Source: Enterococcus plantarum (lineage in GTDB: Bacteria > Bacillota > Bacilli > Lactobacillales > Enterococcaceae). From it: a DNA stretch of 64,000 bases. The stretch lies in contig NZ_MIKA01000023.1 in the NCBI RefSeq assembly GCF_001730295.1, positions 206,545 to 270,544 of the forward strand, given 5' to 3'. The notes beneath the pieces were generated by a model that did not search any database, was not told the origin of the DNA, and saw only the letters and a list, made by a program, of their open reading frames with translations. How positions within the stretch are numbered: position 1 is the stretch's first letter; each line of letters begins with the position of its first letter. Position numbers and translations under genes: made by a program. This document shows, one piece after another, positions 54,931 through 63,010 of the stretch.

Positions 54931-55115
54931 TTTAATAAAAACTTTAAAATAGATTTTTGGACAAAAAATAATTGAAAATATGTTTTTGCCTTACTAATTT
55001 TGACATTACTAATATTTTTTATTGGGATATTTTCCAAATCTTCGCCACTACTAAACAATCCTCCTTCGGGTATTTTTATTTTTACAAATTTTTCATTTAC
55101 ATCGACTTCTCCCAT
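54924..55115 (-). CDS. Hypothetical 63-residue frame
   Basis: MGEVDVNEKFVKIKIPEGGL begins a small polar protein with a hydrophobic C-terminal segment. The ribosome site before the ATG is weak, and the frame runs into the DUF421 remnant, so this may be a fragment of a larger gene. Nothing in it is recognised. Confidence 0.3.
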   Translation of the reverse strand: MGEVDVNEKFVKIKIPEGGLFSSGEDLENIPIKNISNVKISKAKTYFQLFFVQKSILKFLLKS

Positions 55116-55434
55116 TTTTTGGGAAATTGATTTACCCTAAATTCCATTTTTTACTCTCCAAAATAATTTTAATAACCTTATTTACCATCTAACTGTAAAA
55201 AATTGATGTAAAACATCCTTTAACTCTATATTTCAACTGTTTTGTGTAAGTACAAAAAATCGCAAAAAAAAGAATAAGTGAAGATTGGAAATCCAATGGC
55301 CACAGACTCTTTATGTTTTGTTATTATTTTTATATATTAGCTCTATTTAACAGTTGATAAATAGATGAGTGGTTCACTTTTATTACTTAACAATACTATT
55401 TTAACATGATATCAAATTTACTCAAGTATAATCT
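55116..55434. other. AT-rich intergenic region, 319 bp
   Basis: I see no gene, repeat or terminator that I can support here. It marks the left border of the AT-rich accessory block that holds the recombinase and the LXG module. Confidence 0.4.
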
Positions 55435-56064
55435 TCATCTTCTTCTTTGGATATTAGAATGCTTAAGGTATTTATAGGCAGTCGAAGGTTTCATTCCACA
55501 CATTTCGGCAATAGTATCCACAGATAGAGTATTTAATTGGTATAATCGAATTAACTTGTTTTTTTGTGATTTTGTAACTGGTGGTCTCCCCAATACTTTT
55601 CCTTTTTCTCTAGCCTTTTCTAAGCCGATTTTTACACGTTCTCGAGTATTTGATACCTCGTACTCGTTAAAACTACTTAAAATTTGAAAAAACATTTTAC
55701 CACCTATAGTGGAAGTATCTATGTGGTCTATTAAGCTAATGTAGTTTACTCCTAATTCTAATAAATCTTCAATGGTATTTACCAAAGTTCTAAACTTTCG
55801 ACTTAACCTATCATTTTTAAATACTATAAGATAAACCGTATTATTTTTATCATTTGCTAATTTTTTTATATGGACTAACATTTTTTGGAATTCTATTCTT
55901 TTATCATTTCTTCCACTACCATGCTCGCTATAGATATAATTGCAATTTTGTTGCTCCATCATTTGTATCTGATTTTCTAGTGACATTTCTTGCTTATCAT
56001 CTGTTGATACCCTGCAATATCCTATCCTAACTATTTTCTTTTCCACTTTCTTTTTCTTTACCAT
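55435..56064 (-). CDS. Serine recombinase, resolvase/invertase family
   Basis: A 209-residue site-specific recombinase. The N-terminal catalytic domain has GYCRVSTDDKQEMSLENQ with the attacking Ser20, later VFKNDRLSRKFRTL and the FFQILSSFNEYEVSNTRERVKIGLEKAREKG helix, then a short helix-turn-helix (residues 160-205). Size and layout match Tn3-type resolvases and DNA invertases. The frame extends to 56109, but AGGAGG 7 bases before the ATG at 56064 sets the start. It suggests that the surrounding block came on a transposon, plasmid or phage-like element, or that a segment nearby can invert. Confidence 0.92.
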   Translation of the reverse strand: MVKKKKVEKKIVRIGYCRVSTDDKQEMSLENQIQMMEQQNCNYIYSEHGSGRNDKRIEFQKMLVHIKKLANDKNNTVYLIVFKNDRLSRKFRTLVNTIEDLLELGVNYISLIDHIDTSTIGGKMFFQILSSFNEYEVSNTRERVKIGLEKAREKGKVLGRPPVTKSQKNKLIRLYQLNTLSVDTIAEMCGMKPSTAYKYLKHSNIQRRR

Positions 56065-56138
56065 ATTGAAACCTCCTAGTGATTGATATACTTGTATTGT
56101 AAGTTTCAATCATCAGAAAGTTTCAAAAAAATTATTTC

Positions 56139-56990
56139 CTATGTTCCTTGCATTTTAAATATAAAATCAATAAATAAACCTGAAGTCAATAGATAAGACA
56201 TTATTGTTAAGAAAATCAGCAAGAAAATTAGATACCCACTACTATCTAATCCTTCAGTTTTGTATATTAAATATCTTGTTGTGCTAAAAGATTTAAATGA
56301 ATCTATCTTAATAGTAATCATTCTGAATAGCAATAAAAATATTAATAAAATCTCTAGTATTGTAATTAAAAGCCCTCCAAACATATACACATGAGGCCAA
56401 GCTTCCTCTTGATTAGATATCAAGAAGCTTACACTAAAATTAGAAGGGATTTTAGAAATTAACGTTGGTAATATTTTAGCACTATAATAAGTATAAAATG
56501 ATAATAAAATTCCAGAAATGCAATATAATAACGTACTTCGTTGAATTTTATTAGTAAAAGCAGAAACACAAATAAAAAATGTTCCACTACTAATAAAAAA
56601 GACACTGATTCCATATATAGTAAATTGGATTGCATCTTGATATACCCTTAATGCAAGTATTCCAGCTACTATAGCAACTAAGATAACAATTATAATTCCC
56701 CAAAAATTATCATCTGATATAGAAGAAGATTTTCTTCTTTTTTTCTCTGTAAATGAATATTTTGGTGATTGAATTATTTGGTACTCCAAACCTATTTCTG
56801 GTTGTTTTCCTAGTAATGATTGTAACTTTACAAGAAAATTAGAAATACTTGAAAAATATTCTCCGCATTTATTTAATACCTTACGAAAAAACAGAAAAAT
56901 CAAACTTGTAATAACACCTGTAACAACACCTTCTGGCACTACTTTAATACAACCCCAAAACCAAAGAAAAATATCTTGTAAAACTTGCAT
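56139..56990 (-). CDS. Multi-pass membrane protein of unknown function (283 residues)
   Basis: Not recognised. About six predicted membrane segments: residues 17-35, 90-112, 118-142, 148-170, 200-222 and 252-278, with a polar loop between the first and second (residues 40-85). GAGGAGG precedes the ATG. A terminator at 57104-57145 separates it from the LXG module upstream, so it is a different transcript. Codon use and base composition are AT-rich like the rest of the block. It could be an extra immunity protein or a recombinase-linked cargo gene, but neither can be shown. Confidence 0.65.
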   Translation of the reverse strand: MQVLQDIFLWFWGCIKVVPEGVVTGVITSLIFLFFRKVLNKCGEYFSSISNFLVKLQSLLGKQPEIGLEYQIIQSPKYSFTEKKRRKSSSISDDNFWGIIIVILVAIVAGILALRVYQDAIQFTIYGISVFFISSGTFFICVSAFTNKIQRSTLLYCISGILLSFYTYYSAKILPTLISKIPSNFSVSFLISNQEEAWPHVYMFGGLLITILEILLIFLLLFRMITIKIDSFKSFSTTRYLIYKTEGLDSSGYLIFLLIFLTIMSYLLTSGLFIDFIFKMQGT

Positions 56991-57103
56991 TTCTTACGTT
57001 CCTCCTCTTAAAACCTTCCCTAAAACATAATTTTCATAGAGATAACTAAAATCAAAACAACTTTTAAAAAACATAACTCGACAGATAGTTGATGATATAT
57101 ACA

Positions 57104-57145
57104 GAAAACCAATGAATATTATTATGTTAAGCATCATTGGTTTTC
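57104..57145. terminator. Terminator of the LXG module
   Basis: A perfect 12-bp stem, GAAAACCAATGA / TCATTGGTTTTC, with an 18-base loop, about 75 bases after the immunity-candidate stop codon. Confidence 0.8.
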
Positions 57146-57217
57146 ACCTCTATGAATATTCAATAACCTTTTATTCCATTTTAATATGCTCTATGAAAAA
57201 TAATTTTTTATCAATTA

Positions 57218-57652
57218 TTAAGAAAATTTCTCAACGTAAATTGTATAGATATACTGATTTTTGACTTTTGAAATTTTTGTTATTATTTTATATTGTGAAT
57301 GATTAAGGACATCTTCCGAAACTAATGTACTTGAAGCTATTTCATTATTTTTCAAAAAATTACTTTTAAGTTCTTTTTTTGAAGGATTTTCCATAATTAA
57401 ATTTGACAAGCTACTGGATTTATTGGCTCTGTATATATAATTAACTATTTTATCCTCTGATAATTCAGAAAAATTGAATCTTCTCTGATAGTATATATCT
57501 TTATTTTTGATATGCTTATCTATCGAAGCATCCCACTTTATCAATGGTACCTGACCTAGATAAGGAACTTTAATGTAATTAAATTTCAAATAAAAAAATC
57601 CAACTACTACTAAAATAACTGTTAGTAAAAATATCCATTTCTTCTTTTTCAT
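57218..57652 (-). CDS. Membrane-anchored protein, candidate immunity protein for the LXG effector
   Basis: A 144-residue protein with an N-terminal membrane anchor (residues 6-26 after KKKKW) and an extracellular-looking polar domain rich in Lys, Asn and Ser. It starts 7 bases after the LXG stop codon; a TTG at 57658 is possible but the ATG at 57652 is preferred. A gene placed directly downstream of an LXG effector usually encodes its immunity protein, and a surface-anchored one would fit a toxin acting outside the membrane, as in the TelC-TipC pair. This is inference from position and topology; sequence similarity was not tested. Confidence 0.6.
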   Translation of the reverse strand: MKKKKWIFLLTVILVVVGFFYLKFNYIKVPYLGQVPLIKWDASIDKHIKNKDIYYQRRFNFSELSEDKIVNYIYRANKSSSLSNLIMENPSKKELKSNFLKNNEIASSTLVSEDVLNHSQYKIITKISKVKNQYIYTIYVEKFS

Positions 57653-57659
57653 AGACAAC

Positions 57660-59231
57660 CTACTTCAGTGAATTATTTGAATTGATTACATTTAACAAAA
57701 ATTCTGCAAACACTTTTTGTTCTTCTACACTCATATCTTTATATGCACCACCGTTAATAAAATCAGTATATTGCTGTTGTAATATTGCTATTCCTTCATT
57801 ATATGAGCCATTTCCTATATTCGTTACAAATTCTTCTGCTCTATTCGTTTTTCCAGTTGTTAATTGATTAAAATATTGATTCATAGCTTCTAAAGAATTA
57901 GTAGACTCTGAAATTCTATTAAATATGTTAACACTATCTAAATCTGCACGATAATCATCATTTCCTAAACTTGGCTTAGTTCCAGGTATCCCTGCAATAT
58001 CTCCAATATACCCAGAATTATTATTTAATCCCCCTACTCCATTAAATAAACCAATTGATTCCCCTAAAGAATCTTCTAACATAGCGTTATTCATGTGTGA
58101 AGCTATGATAGCAGCCATATGTGAAAAATCAACTTTATTATTAAATTGGTTAAATAAATCTATATACCTTTGTTGTTCATTCTCAGCTAAATTATTCCAA
58201 TTTATTGTAGTATCTTTTCTAATATTGTTATAATAATCTACAGGATTTTGATAGTTTCCAGCACATAACGTGTATTGATTCAGGAGCATTTTTTCTAATG
58301 CATCCAACCTTTCCTTTGTTACTCCTAAAAGTCCTAAAGAAACTCTCCATTCAGAAGTAAGTCCAGCTGTGTAACTCCACATCACTAATTTTTTAGGAGT
58401 ATTGGCATAAGCTGGTGATGCAAGCAACTGCCAAAATAATTTATTTGCTTTATCCGTTCCATACTCTTTTTTTAATTTTTGATAAATATCCATTAATAAT
58501 TGGCTTTCTTCATTACTAAATCCAAATTGAGTCTCTAAATTTCGTAGTAATTTTTGCTCACTAGTCATATTTTTTTCTTGATAACTTTTCCATCGCTCAT
58601 TAATAGTATTTTTCCACGATAAATCTTTTGGAATTGAAAACGTTCCTGTTGCCTCATTCCATGCAGTTTTTGTTTGAGCTAATCCAGTATTCATAGCACT
58701 TTGCAAGCTAGAGATTTCAGAAAATATTGAAGGTGAACTTGCATTAAATGCTAATAATTTACGTAATTGCTCTTCTAATTTTTGTTTGGAAGCACTATAC
58801 ATCCCAATTAACATCGAGTTAGCTATTAATTGAAATGTTTTTGTAATATCAGGAGTTTTTGATGAATTAATATCTTTACGGATATCTTCCGCTTGATTCA
58901 GTAATCTATCTGCTCTTCTAATCTTTTCTTCTAATTCAGATTGTTTTAAATCCCCACTATCTACTTGAGAAATATATTCTTCTGGAAATTTCTTCACTGC
59001 TTTTTCTACTGCTTCAGATAACAGTATCCCACCTTGTGCTAAAGGATACAACACCGATTGAAAATAGTCTTTTGCCGAATCATACGCTTTACCTGTTAAA
59101 AATGGGGCATTTAAAGTAAAATCATTGATTGCTTTTTGCAATTCTTGATATCCTTCTGCTTGCGATTTACACATGGTAGATACACTTGATGCTTGACTTT
59201 GAGAAGTAGAAACATACATATCAACACTCAT
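57660..59231 (-). CDS. LXG-domain type VII secretion effector (putative toxin)
   Basis: A 523-residue protein. Residues 1-200 form an LXG domain: helical, with NAPFLTGKAYDSAKDYF carrying the Leu-x-Gly motif (residues 45-47), a pattern used for export by T7SSb. The middle (about 225-320) is helical. The C-terminal part (about 325-523) contains CAGNYQNPVDYY, DFSHMAAIIASHMNN and a segment ending PSLGNDDYRADLDSVNI, which is acidic (Asp425, Asp426, Asp430, Asp432). The Asp-rich motif and context recall TelC, a lipid II phosphatase toxin, but I cannot confirm this. It is preceded by two small helical partner genes and followed by a membrane-anchored protein, all on one strand with overlaps. Confidence 0.85.
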   Translation of the reverse strand: MSVDMYVSTSQSQASSVSTMCKSQAEGYQELQKAINDFTLNAPFLTGKAYDSAKDYFQSVLYPLAQGGILLSEAVEKAVKKFPEEYISQVDSGDLKQSELEEKIRRADRLLNQAEDIRKDINSSKTPDITKTFQLIANSMLIGMYSASKQKLEEQLRKLLAFNASSPSIFSEISSLQSAMNTGLAQTKTAWNEATGTFSIPKDLSWKNTINERWKSYQEKNMTSEQKLLRNLETQFGFSNEESQLLMDIYQKLKKEYGTDKANKLFWQLLASPAYANTPKKLVMWSYTAGLTSEWRVSLGLLGVTKERLDALEKMLLNQYTLCAGNYQNPVDYYNNIRKDTTINWNNLAENEQQRYIDLFNQFNNKVDFSHMAAIIASHMNNAMLEDSLGESIGLFNGVGGLNNNSGYIGDIAGIPGTKPSLGNDDYRADLDSVNIFNRISESTNSLEAMNQYFNQLTTGKTNRAEEFVTNIGNGSYNEGIAILQQQYTDFINGGAYKDMSVEEQKVFAEFLLNVINSNNSLK

Positions 59232-59578
59232 TATTTGCTATCCTCCTCTGCTAACGCTTTTCTTTTTTCATAACTGATATCATCTAATTGGTTCAAAACT
59301 TTCTTTTTTTGTATACGTAATTCTTCCTCATCATTTTCCAAATACTCCATTACTTGCCTTGATTTTTGAGAAAATTCATCAAATACTGATTTAAAAAAAT
59401 TTCCTTGTTCATTTTTATCAAACTGATAACAGACATCATCAAAAAAATGCCTTGCTTCGTAAAAATGTTGGTCATAGCTTTCTTTGACTCTCTTTACTTG
59501 ATTTACTTCACTCGATAGTGTTTCTTCTTTTAAATATAATTGCTTTTCTTCTTTTTGAATCTCTTCTAATTTTCTCAT
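59231..59578 (-). CDS. LXG-associated helical protein, Lap2/DUF3958-like
   Basis: A 115-residue highly charged, all-helical protein with coiled-coil character throughout and no signal peptide. Its position (second of two small genes ahead of an LXG effector), size and helical pattern match the Lap2 (DUF3958) proteins that bind LXG domains and help T7SS export. It overlaps the upstream gene by 4 bases and the LXG gene by one base, implying tight translational coupling. Assignment by context and composition. Confidence 0.75.
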   Translation of the reverse strand: MRKLEEIQKEEKQLYLKEETLSSEVNQVKRVKESYDQHFYEARHFFDDVCYQFDKNEQGNFFKSVFDEFSQKSRQVMEYLENDEEELRIQKKKVLNQLDDISYEKRKALAEEDSK

Positions 59579-59865
59579 TTTCCTAAACCACCTAAAGGTT
59601 TAAAAATAGTGTTTGCAACGGTTTGGTCTAAAGCTTCAAAATCCTTTGCTACACTTTGGAGATTACTAGATGCCAAAAACACCGCCTGAGCTATTTTAGT
59701 AGCAGTTTCTTGAGCTGTAGTAATGGCTTCTTGTGCATTATCGTTACCTACCACTGTTGTTTGAGTATCGCTATTTATGTTAGATTGCTGTATTAACTTA
59801 TCGGTTGCATTTTTTAGTGCAGTAGCCTTTTGGCTTGCTCCAGCTAAATCACTTTGTATTGCCAT
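59575..59865 (-). CDS. LXG-associated helical protein, Lap1/WXG100-like (DUF3130/TIGR04197)
   Basis: A 96-residue helical protein with a WXG100-like hairpin: helix, a turn near residue 45, helix, with FLASSNLQSVAKDFEALD late in the chain. The TIGR04197 or DUF3130 family, also called Lap1, contains such proteins as first gene of LXG operons. No WXG tripeptide is present. GGAGGAA precedes the ATG. It is the first gene of a four-gene unit; no EssC, EsaA or other T7SS machinery is found in this window. Confidence 0.75.
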   Translation of the reverse strand: MAIQSDLAGASQKATALKNATDKLIQQSNINSDTQTTVVGNDNAQEAITTAQETATKIAQAVFLASSNLQSVAKDFEALDQTVANTIFKPLGGLGK

Positions 59866-60043
59866 TAATTATTCCTCCTTAAAAAACTAATTGTAATAAA
59901 ATTTTATCACACATATCATTTTGATAATAGTTAAAATTTACTTAATAGTAATTATTTATTGCATAAATTACTATGTCTCATTTTATAGACTTTATAATAT
60001 TCTAATTTTTCTTACTTATAATGAATATTTTAGGAATAAAAAA

Positions 60044-60073
60044 AGTGGTTGCGAATGATCATTCGCAACCACT
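60044..60073. terminator. Perfect 30-bp palindrome acting as terminator
   Basis: AGTGGTTGCGAATGA and its exact complement abut without a loop (60044-60073). T7 follows on the minus strand. The stop codon of the 288-residue gene lies within it. Confidence 0.85.
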
Positions 60074-60938
60074 AACTTTTATCAAATTTAGGAAAATATC
60101 TATTTACAAATATATCCATTTTTCTTTTTGATATTTTGTAGTCTTGTTTTACTTTGCTAAAATCCCCACCATACTCTGCAGAATTGATATATTTATAGGC
60201 TTTGTAATACTTATTCAATGGCTTCTGTTTAAAGTATTCTTTCTTTAATTTAAAAAAATAAGTTTTAGTAATTTCTTCTTCAACCAAATAGTCTTTAATG
60301 CTATATTTCCTATTTTGCGCCAACCTATCATAATACCTATCAATTAGATAAAATTCTTCCGAATAATCTTTTTTCCTACTAATTTTTCTTGTACTATAAA
60401 GCCTTCTTCTAGTTTTTTCACTGGTTGCTTTGCTCTGTTTGGGTAAAAATATTTTTAATTTACAAATTCCCGCATTATCCTTTGTTTCAATAGCATATAT
60501 GTTCAACCTTTTTTCAATCGATTCGATATCTTGATATTTCTTAGTTGATTTTTTATTATTCGGAATTTCTTCCCACTTTGCATATTCTCGATAAGCATTC
60601 ATAAATGCATAATACAATATTGTGCCCCAACCAACATTGGGATAATAATATGCTTCTTTCCCTTGTAATTCACTATCAAACTTTATTTCAGAGAGTTCCT
60701 TTATTGGTTCATTATCCTCATAAGCATCCTTAATAATATCAAAACTCTCATCTTTTAATAACTCTTCTATCGTTATTCTTGCTAACAAAAAATAATACAA
60801 AAGTAGATAATAATGTCTATCATAATAACTTTCGCAAAATTTTTTTGCTATATCTATAGTCCCATTTTTTTCTACATAATTTTTAGTTAGATAGAATAAA
60901 TCATGCAAATAGAAATGCAAATTTTGAACAAAATTCAT
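60072..60938 (-). CDS. Hypothetical protein (288 residues), accessory
   Basis: Not recognised. A basic, Lys- and Tyr-rich soluble protein. The N-terminal half (FVQNLHFYLHDLFYL, DRHYYLLLYYFLLARITIEEL) is hydrophobic-patterned and probably helical; the C-terminal half is strongly basic (KSKATSEKTRRRLYSTRKISRKK region), perhaps nucleic-acid binding. The ribosome site before the ATG at 60938 is weak. It sits between the LXG operon and the cell-wall hydrolase, in AT-rich sequence, and is likely foreign. No mobile-element function can be assigned. Confidence 0.5.
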   Translation of the reverse strand: MNFVQNLHFYLHDLFYLTKNYVEKNGTIDIAKKFCESYYDRHYYLLLYYFLLARITIEELLKDESFDIIKDAYEDNEPIKELSEIKFDSELQGKEAYYYPNVGWGTILYYAFMNAYREYAKWEEIPNNKKSTKKYQDIESIEKRLNIYAIETKDNAGICKLKIFLPKQSKATSEKTRRRLYSTRKISRKKDYSEEFYLIDRYYDRLAQNRKYSIKDYLVEEEITKTYFFKLKKEYFKQKPLNKYYKAYKYINSAEYGGDFSKVKQDYKISKRKMDIFVNRYFPKFDKS

Positions 60939-61022
60939 ACAAAACTTGCTTTAATAAAATAAGGATGTTATCGTTATTTAATTTCAAAAAAACTATATTA
61001 TCAATGGTTTTCATAAAAATAA

Positions 61023-61117
61023 CCACCGCTGGGTAGGCGGTGGAAATGAGTTCTTTTTACTTGAGGAGTAAAAATGAAAAAGTGTTTTGTTTGGGTTTGT
61101 TATTGGGTATGAGTTAA
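61023..61117 (+). promoter_or_regulatory. Hairpin and short-ORF locus resembling a type I toxin-antitoxin arrangement
   Basis: A hairpin CCACCGC / GCGGTGG (61023-61043) is followed on the minus strand by a T-rich stretch, as a terminator would be. Downstream on the plus strand TTTTTACT (61054-61061) pairs with AGTAAAAA (61067-61074) so that the GAGG ribosome site is in the loop. Two tiny frames begin here: 61074-61112 (12 residues) and 61046-61117 (23 residues, hydrophobic end). The layout is like small toxin mRNAs with a hidden ribosome site, but neither peptide is a known toxin. Confidence 0.3.
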
Positions 61118-61202
61118 TAATAACCGCAAGGTTTGAAGAAATTATGCCTAAAACATTTAGGTTTTATTTAGAATGCTTAAGAAATAGTAAATTAGTTCCT
61201 AA

Positions 61203-61257
61203 TTAAAAAAGCCAATAATAGCATCAAACGATTTACATTCGATAGTATTATTGGCTT
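61203..61257 (-). terminator. Terminator of the glucosaminidase-CHAP gene
   Basis: Stem AAGCCAATAATA / TATTATTGGCTT with T-run on the minus strand, just after the stop codon at 61265. Confidence 0.9.
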
Positions 61258-61264
61258 ATCTTTT

Positions 61265-62575
61265 TTACTTAGGCGTTACGTAAGCTAACGTATTCGCTGT
61301 GTCTTTATCGATTACTCTAAATGAAACGATTCCTAAACCAGCGACATTCATTTCGGAGATTAAAATAGAACTATCTTCATAAACATGTTCGACAAATGCT
61401 ACATGTCCATACGTTCCATCAGCACCCGCTACTGTCGGTTGGAAACTAACGGCTGTTCCTGCTTTAGGTTTACTAGAAACCTCATAGCCATTCGCTTTAC
61501 CTGTTGTACCCCAGTCCATTCCGTTGCCCATCGTTGTTTCGACAGAACCATCTAATTGAACGATGCGATTGTAAACATATTGTGTACAGTTTCCTAGTGC
61601 ATATGCTTCTGAACCAGAATACGTTTCACCAGCATAATCTTTGAAGTCACTATCTGGATGACTATCTGAGACAATGATGCCACTTGTTGATGTAGATGGC
61701 TTTTCTTTGTCATATTCAGTCAAGTCATATTCTTCAATAAACGCATTCAATTTTTGGTCATAACTTGTATCTGTTGCGTAAACACCTGTTAAAGATTTTG
61801 TTGCTTCGCGGTAGCTCACAGCATTTGACTTCCAAGTACCTGAATAAATTGTTTTATTTGATTCTATACCTTTTTTCATTAATTTAGCATAATCTTCAAA
61901 TGATTCTTTGTATCCAGGATATTTTTTGAAGGCAGCCTCAATCGTATACCAATTGCCTGATCCATCATCTTCTTGTGTAGAGAAGACAACTTTTTCACCT
62001 TTGTATTCCCCTTTGATCCCAAACAGATTATGATATGGCTGTTGACTTAGATCACTATTGCCAGAACCAGTTTCTAAAATAGCTTGAGCAATCATCACTG
62101 AAGCATATAAATCATTTTTTTGACCTACAGCACGGGCTTTTTCACCGATCCGACGAATAAATGTTTCAGTCGGTTCATTTTTTACAACCTTGATATTTTC
62201 ATCTAATTGGGCTTCCGTAGGTGCATGATCAACGATTTGCTGTACAGGTTGCTCTTCCGGTGCTGTTTCGACAGGTGCAGTTGGTTGCGGAGCTACAGGT
62301 ACTTCCTCCTCACTGCTTGCAGGAGGCTGAGCTTCTTCTGAGGACTCTGTACTAGTAGTACTTGATTCAGTTGTGCCAGTCTCTGTCTCAGAAGTAGATG
62401 ATTCTGTCGTTGTTGTCTCTTCAGTTGAAGAACTACTTTCGGTCGTCTCCATTGTTCCTTCTTCGATGGTACTCGACTCTGACTGGGTTAATTCATCAGC
62501 ATGACCGATCACTGGTATTAAATTAACACTGAGCAGTACACATACCATCTGTAGTGATAATAATTTTCTTTTCAT
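61265..62575 (-). CDS. Secreted peptidoglycan hydrolase: GH73 glucosaminidase plus CHAP amidase
   Basis: A 436-residue cell-wall enzyme. Residues 1-26 are a signal peptide (MKRKLLSLQMVCVLLSVNLI, cleavage near GHA). Residues 30-95 are a Ser/Thr/Glu-rich, low-complexity linker. A GH73 glucosaminidase domain spans about 135-285 (ASVMIAQAILETGSGNSDLS with a catalytic Glu). A C-terminal CHAP domain spans about 310-436, with Cys in YALGNCTQYVYNR and His in GTYGHVAFVEHVYE. AGAGGAAC precedes the ATG. It likely cuts glycan strands and stem peptides during growth or division. It has a terminator directly downstream. Confidence 0.93.
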   Translation of the reverse strand: MKRKLLSLQMVCVLLSVNLIPVIGHADELTQSESSTIEEGTMETTESSSSTEETTTTESSTSETETGTTESSTTSTESSEEAQPPASSEEEVPVAPQPTAPVETAPEEQPVQQIVDHAPTEAQLDENIKVVKNEPTETFIRRIGEKARAVGQKNDLYASVMIAQAILETGSGNSDLSQQPYHNLFGIKGEYKGEKVVFSTQEDDGSGNWYTIEAAFKKYPGYKESFEDYAKLMKKGIESNKTIYSGTWKSNAVSYREATKSLTGVYATDTSYDQKLNAFIEEYDLTEYDKEKPSTSTSGIIVSDSHPDSDFKDYAGETYSGSEAYALGNCTQYVYNRIVQLDGSVETTMGNGMDWGTTGKANGYEVSSKPKAGTAVSFQPTVAGADGTYGHVAFVEHVYEDSSILISEMNVAGLGIVSFRVIDKDTANTLAYVTPK

Positions 62576-63010
62576 TCAAATTAGTTCCTCTCACATGTAT
62601 TAAAGATTCTTTTTTTGATTATTGGAATCTATCACTCATTTTTTTGGCTGATCCCTATTTTTGTTAGGTAGTTAGGTGACTCTGTGGTAATTCTTAAAGC
62701 GCTAATTATTGCTTTTAGCAATGTCAGTTTTAAAGCTTCATGTGTGAGAATAACTAGAATCCCTTACTGCTATTAGGGTTATTAGGATGTTCTTCCATCT
62801 CTCCACCTACCTTTGTAACGCTAAAAATCTAGATTAACCTTCTATAAGTTGACTTTATTTTACCATAAGTATGAGGGGAAATCTCCTACTTAACTCAAAA
62901 GATTAGAAAGTTTCGAAAAAAATTCATGATTCAAGTAAAGAAAGTTCAATATTCAGTAATTATTAATTTTTTTTATTTTCGGTACATATAAATTATTATA
63001 TTCTGTTTTT
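62576..63010. other. Intergenic region, 435 bp
   Basis: AT-rich upstream region of the cell-wall hydrolase. I see no gene. The promoter must lie within about 150 bases of 62575, but no confident -35/-10 pair can be named. Confidence 0.4.

Noticed and set aside
55435..56064. Invertible segment controlled by the serine recombinase
   Set aside because: I looked for long inverted repeats flanking a promoter nearby and did not find any; resolvase function remains equally likely.
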